Shown one piece after another: positions 7,889-17,183 of a stretch of DNA of 38,720 bases. The position numbers and the translations under genes are program-made. The notes under the pieces are model-generated. The model made no database searches and was not told the origin of the DNA. It was given only the letters and a program-made list of their open reading frames with translations. The number at the start of each line of letters is the position of its first letter. The first letter of the stretch is position 1. Origin of the DNA: Splendidivirga corallicola (GTDB lineage: Bacteria > Bacteroidota > Bacteroidia > Cytophagales > Cyclobacteriaceae); the NCBI GenBank assembly GCA_030442035.1, contig JAUJEA010000022.1:1-38720 (forward strand). Reading direction: 5' to 3'.

Positions 7889-10129
7889 TTATTTGATTAC
7901 ATCAAATACTTTGGAAAATTTAATGGTAAAGCTACGGTTTAAAATCCCGGAAGCTCCTCTGGTTTCATTGTAGACTACAAATAAACCTGTATTGGCCTGC
8001 TGCAAAAGTCCAAACCGTATGTTAGCTGACCATATTTCGGAAACACTGTTATATTGAATCAAACTCTGAGTAAATATTCTGGGAGTAAAAGAATATGATA
8101 ACCTGGCACCAAAAACAGTGGCATCAAAATCACCGTTAGGCAAGCTAAAATCATTTCTTTGAAGTGTATATTCGGAGTTAAACTTGTCGCCTATCCTTAC
8201 TCCCAAGGTAGCACTATTGATATACCGGCTGCCTCCAAAAGATCCTCCCAGGATGTGTCTGCTATTGATATAGACATTTTTGCTTGGGTTGGTCTGAAAT
8301 ACCAGCTGGGCCTCAGCATGATCATAGCTTCCGGCATTGACAAAAACACCATCGGAGATCTCAAAATCTTCTGTGACACCCTCCCTGGTAATATTGATCC
8401 CCGTATGAACTTCAAAACCATTTCTCCAGACCCAGTGGTTATCAATATGTAAGAAACTCGTTTCCTGGAAGCCATCAAAATTCCAGAATCCCCGATAGGA
8501 AATATGCGGACGGAATTCCAGAAAATTCAATTTATTCCCTTCCTTGGCACGCACCTGGTAAAAAATGAGGAACTCCGGTTTCCTAAAAGCTTTTCTGAAC
8601 AGGAAACCCATTTCAGGATTGAAATTCTCAGCCACCTCCGTATAGGCTAAGTTCAGTATCAGCCCACTCCAGGAATAGTTGGCCTGGAACCGGAAAGCAT
8701 GATCATCCGAATTGAGTCCGGGCGTTTTGGTTTTTGAATAAAAGCCGGAAAGTTGTGCTTTTTTCCCAAGTCCCCAACGACCATCTAACGCATAAGTTCT
8801 ATTATACTCCATCGCTTCCGAAGGCAGGGCCCCCTCATCTAACCCTCCGATACTTTCCCGGTTCATAAATGCAGCACCAATCGCTGACCTCTGAGCAAAC
8901 TGGTGATTGACCCGGGCCACTGTAAAATTATTCCGTTCGATCGAAGAAGCACTATTTTGAACCGCCTCTGTGAACATACTCAGTAGGCCCACATAGGTAT
9001 TATTCAATTTCCCTGACAACCTCATACCTCCTATGATCGGCACAACTTGTCCGTCTTCTCCAATGCCGATCCGCCGACTGAAGAAAAGATCCACCTCTCC
9101 GGGACTACCAATACTAAACTGACCGGCATTCTCAAGGAAAAAAGGCCGTTTTTCCGGAAAAAACAGGTTAAAACGATCCAGGTTTACTTGTTCATTGTCT
9201 ACCTCAACCTGGGCAAAATCAGTATTATAAGTAAGATCCAGTGTAAGGCTTGGCGTGATGCTATACTTCACATCAACACCTATCTCACCATCCAGGTCCG
9301 TCTCCGGATCTGTTTCTTCGAAATCTTTTGAGATCCTCCCCAAGGTATAGGGTATGATCTTCAGATTACCCGGATTTTTTAAATTAAGTCCGTGTAGTTT
9401 TCCTGCCAGAGAGAGTCGTTTAATATCAAATTGAATGGGTATTGGTACCCAATAAGCTATTTCATTGGTCTTACGGATATTTCGTTGAAAATTGATGCCC
9501 CAGGTTTGATTATCTCCGGAATTAAAGCGAAGCGTTCTGAGAGGAAGTGCAAATTCAGCACTCCAACCATAGTCTCCCACACTTGTCTTTACATCCCAGG
9601 AAGCATCCCAATTGAGATTGAATCCTCCAATGACACCACCTTGTTGCCGGTTATTGTTAAAATTACCCTGCCCTTCATTGTCAACCTGTCCGTCATATTC
9701 TATTCCAAGGGAATTGGTACCAAACAAGAATCCATTTTGCCCATCATTGTAGGTATCAAGAATAAATAGAAAGCTATCAGTTCCATCCAAGGAAGCATCC
9801 CGTCTTGCATCCGAAACTACCAGCTTACCAGGTTCAGCGTCATAGCATATGACAGATACATAAAATACACTGGGGGTATAAGCAATCCTGATCTCGGTCT
9901 TTTCAGTTGCGGGCAGGCCATTGTCCGGTTGAACCTGAGTAAGATTGGTAATCGGTTCTACGGTATTCCAAATAGGATCATCGAATATCTCACCATCAAT
10001 CACCGGTGGATTTTCTATAGCCGTAGCTATTGTTCCCGGCCTGTCATTACCATTGGTACCTGCCTGACCAAAACTATTGCTAAAAATACAGATTGTTGAT
10101 AGGGTGATGAGAATGATCCGTTTATACAT
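7889..10129 (-). CDS. DUF5916 outer-membrane protein with CBM9-like domain
   Basis: The 746-aa protein has a signal peptide (MYKRIILITLSTICIFSNSFGQ). An N-terminal domain (about 30-215) resembles the carbohydrate-binding family 9 fold (PPVIDGEIFDDPIWN, YTPSVFYVSVICYD, DSFLFILDTYNDGQNGFLFGTN). A long C-terminal region of alternating strands is typical of DUF5916 and predicted to be a beta-barrel (about 230-746), with the FFLENAGQFSIG motif and an NFQRN segment. Members are common in Bacteroidota and are often suspected of roles in envelope transport or proteolysis, but no biochemical activity is established here. It appears monocistronic; I could not identify a convincing promoter in the 430-bp upstream gap. 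Confidence 0.9.
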   Translation of the reverse strand: MYKRIILITLSTICIFSNSFGQAGTNGNDRPGTIATAIENPPVIDGEIFDDPIWNTVEPITNLTQVQPDNGLPATEKTEIRIAYTPSVFYVSVICYDAEPGKLVVSDARRDASLDGTDSFLFILDTYNDGQNGFLFGTNSLGIEYDGQVDNEGQGNFNNNRQQGGVIGGFNLNWDASWDVKTSVGDYGWSAEFALPLRTLRFNSGDNQTWGINFQRNIRKTNEIAYWVPIPIQFDIKRLSLAGKLHGLNLKNPGNLKIIPYTLGRISKDFEETDPETDLDGEIGVDVKYSITPSLTLDLTYNTDFAQVEVDNEQVNLDRFNLFFPEKRPFFLENAGQFSIGSPGEVDLFFSRRIGIGEDGQVVPIIGGMRLSGKLNNTYVGLLSMFTEAVQNSASSIERNNFTVARVNHQFAQRSAIGAAFMNRESIGGLDEGALPSEAMEYNRTYALDGRWGLGKKAQLSGFYSKTKTPGLNSDDHAFRFQANYSWSGLILNLAYTEVAENFNPEMGFLFRKAFRKPEFLIFYQVRAKEGNKLNFLEFRPHISYRGFWNFDGFQETSFLHIDNHWVWRNGFEVHTGINITREGVTEDFEISDGVFVNAGSYDHAEAQLVFQTNPSKNVYINSRHILGGSFGGSRYINSATLGVRIGDKFNSEYTLQRNDFSLPNGDFDATVFGARLSYSFTPRIFTQSLIQYNSVSEIWSANIRFGLLQQANTGLFVVYNETRGASGILNRSFTIKFSKVFDVIK

Positions 10130-10560
10130 AATTCATTGAGGACAATATTTCAAATAGCCATCAACACTTTTCTTCTCCTTCAACCAGTCATATAATACCA
10201 AAACACTTCAAAGCAGTAATTTAAATAAAAATTCACTAGAAGGTCCTACTCTTTCTCATTCTCTCCATAAAACCTCTCGTATATTATCCTGGATGATCAT
10301 ACTTATCTTCCCTAAATAAAAGATTTCATATATGTGCTCACTTAAATTAACCGTTCAGACAATTGTTCTTTTTGAATAAAAAAGATCCCCATTAACTTTA
10401 ATTCAAGTCGGAACAAATAAAACAGATGCCGTTTTTAGGCTCCTAAAAGAACTGTTGAAATAAAATACAAGAAATCCAGGGAGCATTTCCAATCACAATT
10501 GTCTTTAATGAATATGAGCTCGGATAACGAGCCGGTCAAGGATTAGCAGTAAATAATTTT
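10130..10560. other. Intergenic between divergent DUF5916 and sigma-factor genes
   Basis: About 430 bp of AT-rich sequence that should hold both divergent promoters. I found no good match to TTG-N19-TAnnTTTG on either strand, and no strong hairpin, repeat or hidden ORF. Confidence 0.5.
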
Positions 10561-11100
10561 ATGTCAATTGAAGAGGGATTTGAGAAGCTTTTTTTGGAGC
10601 ACTATGATCAGTTGTTTCAACTCAGCTTTAACGTATTGAGAGATGAGACCTCGGCCCATGATGTTGTGCATGATGTATTTGAACATCTATGGAAAAAGAA
10701 GGAGGAGATCAAAATCACTTCTTCCATGCAATCTTATCTTAAAAAGTCCATTGTCAACAAAGCCATCAATCATCTTAAAGCTCACCGAAAACATATTAGT
10801 CTGGAACCAAACCACATCAAGGATCATTACGAGCAGTCGCCGGAAATTAAGGATGTTGATGAGGATTTTAATCTTTTGCTGGAATCGGCACTGCAACAAC
10901 TGACGCCTACTTCCAGAACCGTTTTCATTTTAAGCCGAATGGAGGGATTGGACAATCAGGAGATAGCAGACTATTTGGGTGTTGCAAAAAAGACCGTTGA
11001 AAACCATTTATCGATCGCTCTGAAGAATCTAAGGGTATTTCTGGAGGCAAAGAAAAATCGCTTTCCACATCTGTTTTCGCAAATGGTATGGCTTCTTTAA
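10561..11100 (+). CDS. ECF RNA polymerase sigma factor, FecI-like Bacteroidota family
   Basis: The 179-aa protein has sigma region 2 (about residues 10-70: HYDQLFQLSFNVLRDETSAHDVVHDVFEHLWKK) and region 4 (about 115-170: LTPTSRTVFILSRMEGLDNQEIADYLGVAKKTVENHLSIALKNLR), which form the two DNA-binding parts of an ECF sigma factor. The next gene encodes its likely FecR regulator, followed by a TonB-dependent receptor with a signalling STN domain. This is the FecI/FecR/FecA arrangement, in which ligand binding at the outer membrane releases the sigma factor. It probably activates the receptor and DUF4249 genes downstream. The substrate is not deducible from sequence. Confidence 0.95.
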   Translation: MSIEEGFEKLFLEHYDQLFQLSFNVLRDETSAHDVVHDVFEHLWKKKEEIKITSSMQSYLKKSIVNKAINHLKAHRKHISLEPNHIKDHYEQSPEIKDVDEDFNLLLESALQQLTPTSRTVFILSRMEGLDNQEIADYLGVAKKTVENHLSIALKNLRVFLEAKKNRFPHLFSQMVWLL

Positions 11101-11174
11101 AATAATTATAAAAAATCCGGGAGTATGGAACAGGCAGTTTGTCTTAGCAATAAAGACAGCAAAATACTGTATTC

Positions 11175-12101
11175 ATGCAAGAGATTATAAGAAAGAAACT
11201 CCAAGGTGAACCATTAGATCCAAAAGAAGCGACGCAATTTGAACAGTGGATCAATACAAAGGAAGGCAAAAAAGCCTTTGAGCTTTCCAAAAAAATATGG
11301 GATCGCTCCAAGGACATGCGTCTTACTAAGAGAACAGATCCCGGTCTTGAATGGGCCCGCTTTGAAAAGAAACAACGTGACAGGAATGTTCGACAGGTTT
11401 GGTTTAGATATGTAGCCGCAGCAAGCGTTGTCCTCCTTACGGTAGTATTCTGGTTTGCTGGTCGAAATAATGGTCAGATCTATTCAGTGGCCGAAGGGCA
11501 AACACCAAAAAACTTCGAATTGTCCGATGGGTCGGTTGTCTGGCTCAATCAGCGAAGTTCACTGGAAATATCCTCTGATTTTCTAAAACAAAAGCGCGAA
11601 GTAAGTTTAAAAGGTGAAGCTTATTTCGAAATTACCCACGATGCCTCAAAGCCATTTGTTGTAAAGGGGAATCATTCCACAGTAACGGTACTAGGCACCT
11701 CTTTCAATTATCAATCGAACGATCATAACCAAGTTCATTTGATCTCAGGACAGGTGAAATTTTCAACAGGTCAGGAAGAAGTATCTCTTTCGCCCGGTGA
11801 ATCAGCCGAAGCAGTTTCTAATACAGTTGTATTGAACACCTTTCGATCCGAAAATTTTCTGTCCTGGAAAACAGGGAAACTAATCTTTGATCAAACTAAA
11901 GTTTCAACAGTCATAAAGGACCTTGAAAAACATTTTGACGTCGCCTTTAACCTTGAAAATAAAGCGCTTAATGAATGCACAGTGACTGTCACTTTTCAAG
12001 ATGAAAGCCTGGAAGAAGTTTTGGAATCACTGGCCTTTATACTCGGTATTGAATATACCATTGAAAAGGACAAAGTGGTGATATCGAAAGGTACATGTTA
12101 A
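11175..12101 (+). CDS. FecR-family transmembrane regulator
   Basis: The 308-aa protein has a cytoplasmic helical N-terminus (about 1-75: EATQFEQWINTKEGKKAFE), a single membrane span (about 77-96: YVAAASVVLLTVVFWFAG), the FecR beta-domain (about 105-210: AEGQTPKNFELSDGSVVWLNQ, GEAYFEITHDASKPFVV, VLGTSFNY) and a C-terminal STN-like domain (about 228-305: LIFDQTKVSTVIKDLEKHFDVAF). It is expected to hold the sigma factor of the preceding gene and relay the signal from the receptor encoded next. It starts 74 bp after the sigma gene, and its stop codon is 23 bp before the chosen receptor start. Confidence 0.94.
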   Translation: MQEIIRKKLQGEPLDPKEATQFEQWINTKEGKKAFELSKKIWDRSKDMRLTKRTDPGLEWARFEKKQRDRNVRQVWFRYVAAASVVLLTVVFWFAGRNNGQIYSVAEGQTPKNFELSDGSVVWLNQRSSLEISSDFLKQKREVSLKGEAYFEITHDASKPFVVKGNHSTVTVLGTSFNYQSNDHNQVHLISGQVKFSTGQEEVSLSPGESAEAVSNTVVLNTFRSENFLSWKTGKLIFDQTKVSTVIKDLEKHFDVAFNLENKALNECTVTVTFQDESLEEVLESLAFILGIEYTIEKDKVVISKGTC

Positions 12102-12124
12102 ACATAAGGGAAGTAGTGAAAAAT

Positions 12125-14719
12125 ATGAAGCAGATAAAATTAATGGTTTTGGTCTTGTGGTTACCAATTGTGCTAAACGCACAGGAAAATCCAAAAAATA
12201 AATTAATTCAATTAGAAATAAGAAAATATACCCAAGGCGAATTGATGCAGCAGATTGAAAAGCAAACAGGGCATACATTTGGTTATGGAAATATTTCATT
12301 TGACCGGGCAGAGACAATAGACATCAACAGGAGTAGTATATCCTTAAAAGAGCTTGTGCGAAAACTTTTTCCGGAAAAGGATTATCAAATTTCCTGGCGG
12401 AACAATAAAATTTTAATAAAAAGTAAAACCAAGACCTTCTCTTCAAACCAAACAGTTCAGGTTTATGGTTATATCACAGATCAGTCATCCGGAGAACGGC
12501 TTGTTGGCGCAACGATATTCGATGAAAGTACCATGCTTGGAGCCAGCACCAACGGATATGGTTTTTATTCGGTCAATTTCCCCATAGGTCAAACAGTAGT
12601 ACAAGTACGGTATTTGGGTTATAAGAACTTAGCCTTAAAGCTCCATCTGAAAAGTGACACCCTTCTTAATCTCTCACTGGCAATCCAAAAACAATACCTC
12701 GAAGAGGTAGTAGTAACTGATGATCCTGGCATACAAAAAATTCAAAGCACAGAAAATGGCACTATTTCCTTGTCTATGCAAAAGCTCAATAAAATGCCAG
12801 CATTTGCAGGTGAGCCTGATGTGATCAAAACCATCCAGGCCTTGCCCGGTGTTCAGACCATTGCGGAAGGGACCTCAGGTTATTTTGTAAGGGGTGGAAA
12901 CTTAGATCAGAATCTGATCCTACTGGATGAAGCTCCTATATATAATCCATCGCACATTCTGGGTTTCTTTTCCATATTTAATCAGGATGCAGTAAAAGAC
13001 ATGAAGTTCTTCAAAGGGCATATACCAGCTAAATACGGAGGACGACTGTCATCACTGTTGAGTGTTAGGATGAAAGAAGGAAATGTAAAAAAATTTACGG
13101 CTTCGGGGGGTATTGGACTGGTAGCCAGCAGACTTACACTTGAAGCTCCCATCGTAAAAGATAAAGGCAGTATCATACTTTCAGGCAGAAGGACTTATGC
13201 AGACTTCATCTGGCAAACCTTAAGTGCTGATGATGCCACAAAAAACACTTCGGTTTACTTTTATGATTTCAATGCCAAAGCCAATTATCGGTTAAATGAC
13301 CGTAATACATTGTTTATATCAGGTTTTTTTGGAAGAGATGTAAACAAAATCAAAGTTCAGCAATATGCCATTATCTGGGGAAATCAAACCGGAACCCTAC
13401 GTTGGAATCATATATTCAATGACAGGCTATTTGCTAATACTTCACTTATTTACAGCCAATATGCCTATCAATTGGGTTTAAGAACTGTTGACAATAATTT
13501 AAAATGGAAATCACTGATCAGGGATTACAGCTTCAAAGTGGATTTCGATTATTTTTTAAACAGCTCCAATACGCTCACCTTCGGGGTCCATAGCACCTTT
13601 CATAAGCTTAATCCGGGTAAAACAAACGAGGCTCCTGAATTAAGTCTCTCCAATGCTAACACATTGGAGCATGCACTTTACATTGGTAACGAAACAAAAA
13701 TCAATGATCGATTTCAGATCGAATATGGTCTGAGAGCTTCCCTATTTCAGAATCTGGGTCCCTCAACCATTTATCAATTCAATGAAGCACAACAAGTAAT
13801 TGATTCCGGCTCACATAAAGGAGTATTTCACAACTTTTTTTCCATAGAGCCAAGAATCGCTATTAACTATCAATTGAAAGAAAATACTTCTTTAAAAGCA
13901 TCCTATAACAGAACTGCCCAATATCTTCACCTGGTCAGCAATACTATGCTCCCATTCACGACATTCGATCACTGGATGATGAGTAATCCCAATATTGAAC
14001 CTCAATATGCAGATCAGTATAGTGTAGGTTATTATCGAAGATTTCCGGATCGGGGATTTAATCTATCATTGGATGCTTATTATAAGCATTTGAATAATCA
14101 GCTGGAAGTAGTCGATCATGCTCAGCTGCTCATGAATAAATATATAGAAGCGGAGCTCAGAAGTGGCAAGGGATATGCCTATGGATTTGAATTACTCGCA
14201 GAAAAAAATGTTGGCAAACTGCAAGGGCACATTGGGTATACTTATGCTAAAACCACAAGAAAGATTGAAGGTATAAATCAAGATGCTACTTATAATGCTC
14301 CCTTTGACAAACCACATAAAGTGGATTTTGCCATGATCTATGAAATGAATAAAAGATTGACATTCGGTGCCAATTGGGTTTATAGTTCGGGAGGAGCCAT
14401 TACAGCACCTGTCGAAACTTTTACACACCAAGGGAGGACTGTTCCGGTCTATGGCGATAGGAATAATGCAAGGCTACCTGATTTCCACCGTTTGGATCTT
14501 TCTATGTCATTATTCAGAAGAAAACCAAATGCCAAAAATCAATCTTATTGGGTTTTTACTTTATACAATGCCTATGGTCGTGAAAATGCTGCAGGGGTTT
14601 TCACAAGTCAGGAGCTGGATTCCGAGGGCGTAAAAGTAAAAGATCCATCCATACAAAAAACCTATAAGTCCTGGCTGTTCAGTGTAGTACCGGCTGTTTC
14701 TTACAATTTTAAATTTTAG
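12125..14719 (+). CDS. TonB-dependent receptor with STN signalling domain
   Basis: This outer-membrane receptor and transducer has, in order: a signal peptide (MKQIKLMVLVLWLPIVLNAQ), an STN domain (about 25-105, interacting with FecR), a carboxypeptidase-like beta-sandwich (about 115-185: VYGYITDQSSGERLVGATI), a plug (about 205-320, including GTSGYFVRGGNLDQNLILLDEAPIYN split around the loop) and a 22-strand-type barrel ending in an aromatic residue (NFKF). I chose the ATG at 12125 because the signal peptide begins there. An in-frame ATG at 12095 overlaps the fecR stop and would add ten residues. The DUF4249 gene begins 25 bp downstream. The substrate is unknown. Confidence 0.93.
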   Translation: MKQIKLMVLVLWLPIVLNAQENPKNKLIQLEIRKYTQGELMQQIEKQTGHTFGYGNISFDRAETIDINRSSISLKELVRKLFPEKDYQISWRNNKILIKSKTKTFSSNQTVQVYGYITDQSSGERLVGATIFDESTMLGASTNGYGFYSVNFPIGQTVVQVRYLGYKNLALKLHLKSDTLLNLSLAIQKQYLEEVVVTDDPGIQKIQSTENGTISLSMQKLNKMPAFAGEPDVIKTIQALPGVQTIAEGTSGYFVRGGNLDQNLILLDEAPIYNPSHILGFFSIFNQDAVKDMKFFKGHIPAKYGGRLSSLLSVRMKEGNVKKFTASGGIGLVASRLTLEAPIVKDKGSIILSGRRTYADFIWQTLSADDATKNTSVYFYDFNAKANYRLNDRNTLFISGFFGRDVNKIKVQQYAIIWGNQTGTLRWNHIFNDRLFANTSLIYSQYAYQLGLRTVDNNLKWKSLIRDYSFKVDFDYFLNSSNTLTFGVHSTFHKLNPGKTNEAPELSLSNANTLEHALYIGNETKINDRFQIEYGLRASLFQNLGPSTIYQFNEAQQVIDSGSHKGVFHNFFSIEPRIAINYQLKENTSLKASYNRTAQYLHLVSNTMLPFTTFDHWMMSNPNIEPQYADQYSVGYYRRFPDRGFNLSLDAYYKHLNNQLEVVDHAQLLMNKYIEAELRSGKGYAYGFELLAEKNVGKLQGHIGYTYAKTTRKIEGINQDATYNAPFDKPHKVDFAMIYEMNKRLTFGANWVYSSGGAITAPVETFTHQGRTVPVYGDRNNARLPDFHRLDLSMSLFRRKPNAKNQSYWVFTLYNAYGRENAAGVFTSQELDSEGVKVKDPSIQKTYKSWLFSVVPAVSYNFKF

Positions 14720-14744
14720 TGTCTAAAATCTATCAGTGAATTTT

Positions 14745-15668
14745 ATGAATATTTATAAGATAATAGAGCGTATAAAATACCATATAAGATCTGTCATATC
14801 TATTTTGTCATGTTTTGTAATACTTGGATCTACAGGTTGTCTTACAGAAATCGATCCTTTGACGGAAGAAAATTCAACAAAAACATTGGTTGTGGAAGGC
14901 GGCATTACCTCGGAGCTTAAACAACATCTTGTAACGCTTGGACTCTCCGGCAATGTTTCCGGACAAAATTCATTTGATCCGGCCTCGGGTGCGGTTGTCA
15001 CCATTTCCGATGGAGAAAACTCATACCTGCTCATGGAAGACACAAAGAGTCCGGGAGATTATTACAGTCAGGAAATAGCAGGCGAACCAGGCAAAAGTTA
15101 TACACTAAACGTTCATTATAATGGGGAGTCTTACCAGGGAACTGATACCATGGTGGCTTCAGAACCTTTTGACCCTGTTATCCCTGCGCCCATAGAACCA
15201 GGCCGTTTCCTCTTTGGCAAACACAATAAGGGGTTTTACAGCATTGAATTACCCGGGAATTTTGGCAATGGTAAGCCCGTTATCTATGAATTATACTATG
15301 ATACACCGGACGATTGGAAGGACAATTTTCCTTATAGCATACCACAGCGATTCATTGATCGAACCAACTGGCAACCGCGCGATACAACTTACCTGATACA
15401 TCCGGCTTTGGAAACAGCTGCCTTATTTGAGTACAGCACAACGGAAATAGTTGGCATTCCCCTATTTACCTTAATCAGGGAAAGACAATATTTTATGAGT
15501 GAAGCACATTACGCTTTTCAAAGATCTGTATTAATGGAAACCGACTGGAGAGGTGTGAATATTCTACAAAGTACTCCGGGAAATGTGACAGGTAATATGT
15601 CGAATGGAGCTTATGGTTTTTTTTATGCGATGGACATGCATGAATTACAAAAAATCATTGAAGAATAA
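14745..15668 (+). CDS. DUF4249 lipoprotein
   Basis: The product is about 307 aa from the ATG at 14745; a GTG three codons earlier (14736) is possible. It has a hydrophobic N-terminus ending in a lipobox (SILSCFVILGSTGC), then a beta-sandwich typical of DUF4249: TLVVEGGITSELKQHLVTLGLSG, AVVTISDGENSYLL, PGDYYSQEIAGEPGKSYTLNVHYNGESYQGTDTM (read as separate strands). DUF4249 proteins are nearly always encoded after a TonB receptor with an STN domain, as here, and probably act as its surface-exposed or periplasmic partner. The basic stretch before the hydrophobic core is longer than usual. A terminator lies 145 bp downstream. Confidence 0.88.
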   Translation: MNIYKIIERIKYHIRSVISILSCFVILGSTGCLTEIDPLTEENSTKTLVVEGGITSELKQHLVTLGLSGNVSGQNSFDPASGAVVTISDGENSYLLMEDTKSPGDYYSQEIAGEPGKSYTLNVHYNGESYQGTDTMVASEPFDPVIPAPIEPGRFLFGKHNKGFYSIELPGNFGNGKPVIYELYYDTPDDWKDNFPYSIPQRFIDRTNWQPRDTTYLIHPALETAALFEYSTTEIVGIPLFTLIRERQYFMSEAHYAFQRSVLMETDWRGVNILQSTPGNVTGNMSNGAYGFFYAMDMHELQKIIEE

Positions 15669-16324
15669 TTTTTCAAAGGCATTAGAATCTGATAATCTGA
15701 ATGTTACAACACCTAATTAAAATATTTTCCTAAATAAGTGAAAAATTTGCAACCCGATAGAGGCATTCCCGTTAATAGGGGTACATTTCTTTCCATAGCT
15801 GGTTGAAAGGAGACCGCTCATAACCTCCCGGTTATTGGGCGGTTTTTGTTTTTAGGCCTTTCTAAGCAATTTCGGTTATAAAGTTTCGGTGAGATTTAGG
15901 GATCAAGCAATATTTCTGGGGGCAGATTGTACTAAGTATAGCTTTTAAAGCTTTCCAAGTGGTGGGTTAATCTGTGCCAGGTGTCAGATATTTGAAAATA
16001 TCAGACACCTTCGGTTTCAATTAACCTTCCTTGGTTTAATTAGAAACCAAATGTTGTGTCTCTTAACAATTAAGGCATTTAATGATATTGGGTAGATAGT
16101 GCTTCGAGCCACTGATGTCCTTTTTACTTGATCCGGAACGTAGGGGGAAAGGATGGTGGAATTGTGTCCAAGTGTTAAAGTATTCAAGCTGAAATATCCA
16201 AAGACTTTTTTCTTAAAAACTTTAACACCTCAGCAGTTTAGTACAAAAACCTGCAACCTGATACTTTTAACCTGAAACTTAATTCTGTCAATATCATTTA
16301 CAAATCTGATCTCCTCTTAAATCA
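15669..16324. other. Gene-free region rich in hairpins and degenerate repeats
   Basis: These 656 bp hold the sigma-operon terminator (15813-15850). Two further adjacent hairpins follow: 15979-16010 (AGGTGTC / GACACCT outer stem, GATATT / AATATC inner stem) and 16013-16048 (GGTTTC / GAAACC outer stem, AATTAA / TTAATT inner stem). GTGTTAAAGT (16172-16181) and ACTTTAACAC (16219-16228) form a 10-bp inverted repeat. A run of 7-base-phased units (CTGCAAC, CTGATAC, TTTTAAC, CTGAAAC) lies at about 16251-16280. I see no coding signal. Confidence 0.6.
15813..15850 (+). terminator. Terminator of the sigma/FecR/receptor/DUF4249 operon
   Basis: ACCGC (15813-15817) pairs with GCGGT (15838-15842), and an inner TAACC / GGTTA stem sits close to the loop with a small bulge. 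A GTTTTTGTTTTT-like tract follows. It is about 145 bp after the DUF4249 stop codon. Confidence 0.75.
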
Positions 16325-16954
16325 TTATCTAATGATGGTTGTGAAATTCAACCCAACACTTGTTTTCTTATATTTAAAATCACTTTTCTCAATAGATGAA
16401 CCAAGTTGTGACTGGTAATTTAAATTTAAACCAAGCGACATTTGTTCATTGATCTGGAATAAAAGGTCGGTTCCAAGCAAGGCACTCTGAAAACTTTTTG
16501 TCTCAAATTTTTCATAGGACGCCTCAGGTTTTTCCTGCGAAAAATGATTGGTCAGGCCAGCCTGTGGAACCACTGAAAACTTTCCGGTGAGTTGCACATA
16601 ATATTTAGCCAGTACCGGAACTTCGAGGTAACGGATTTTTATTGTTTCAGGAAGAACAGGAGCAAAAAAATCGCACACATGGCAATAATAGGTACCTACA
16701 AAATCTTTGTTGGCATATTGTAATCCGGTAGCGATCCCAAATCTTCCGAACCCCTTTTCCAGTTGAATGCCCAATGTATAGTTAAATTTAGCCTTTGTAT
16801 GCTGGTAACCTGTGTATTGGGATAAGTTGATATCACTCTTTTTATAGATATCCTTATTATATACTAAAGATGCCTTCCAATTATTCGACTGTCCGTAGAT
16901 CTCTCCCATTGTAAGGCCAATAAGAAATAAGAAAAATATTATACGCTTTTTCAT
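16325..16954 (-). CDS. Outer-membrane beta-barrel (PorT/OmpW-like) protein
   Basis: The 209-aa protein has a signal peptide (MKKRIIFFLFLIGLTMGEIYGQ) and a run of amphipathic strands alternating with short turns (FGRFGIATGLQYANKDF, IKIRYLEVPVLAKYYVQL, FSVVPQAGLTNHF, MSLGLNLNYQSQLG), ending VGLNFTTIIR. This is the pattern of the small outer-membrane beta-barrel family common in Bacteroidota. A CHVC motif near residue 91, between strands, could form a loop disulfide or bind a metal. It stands alone, 229 bp downstream of the symporter gene, so operon membership is unlikely. The function is unknown. Confidence 0.85.
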   Translation of the reverse strand: MKKRIIFFLFLIGLTMGEIYGQSNNWKASLVYNKDIYKKSDINLSQYTGYQHTKAKFNYTLGIQLEKGFGRFGIATGLQYANKDFVGTYYCHVCDFFAPVLPETIKIRYLEVPVLAKYYVQLTGKFSVVPQAGLTNHFSQEKPEASYEKFETKSFQSALLGTDLLFQINEQMSLGLNLNYQSQLGSSIEKSDFKYKKTSVGLNFTTIIR

Positions 16955-17183
16955 TGTTTTTTTGTGTTTAAAATTTGCGGACTATTGAGATTCTGATGCA
17001 GCTCCCAATTTAATTGTCCTTGTCAGGTCGAGCTGGAGCGAGTGATTTTCAATGAGGCAACATCAAAACTCAACAAGGCCTGTTTTATTCATTTTTTTAA
17101 AGACACTGAAAACGGTACAAAGCGTTGGAGAATGGCACTTGCAACAAAAAAGGGAAAGGTATTGGCTTACGGTTATGATAGTA

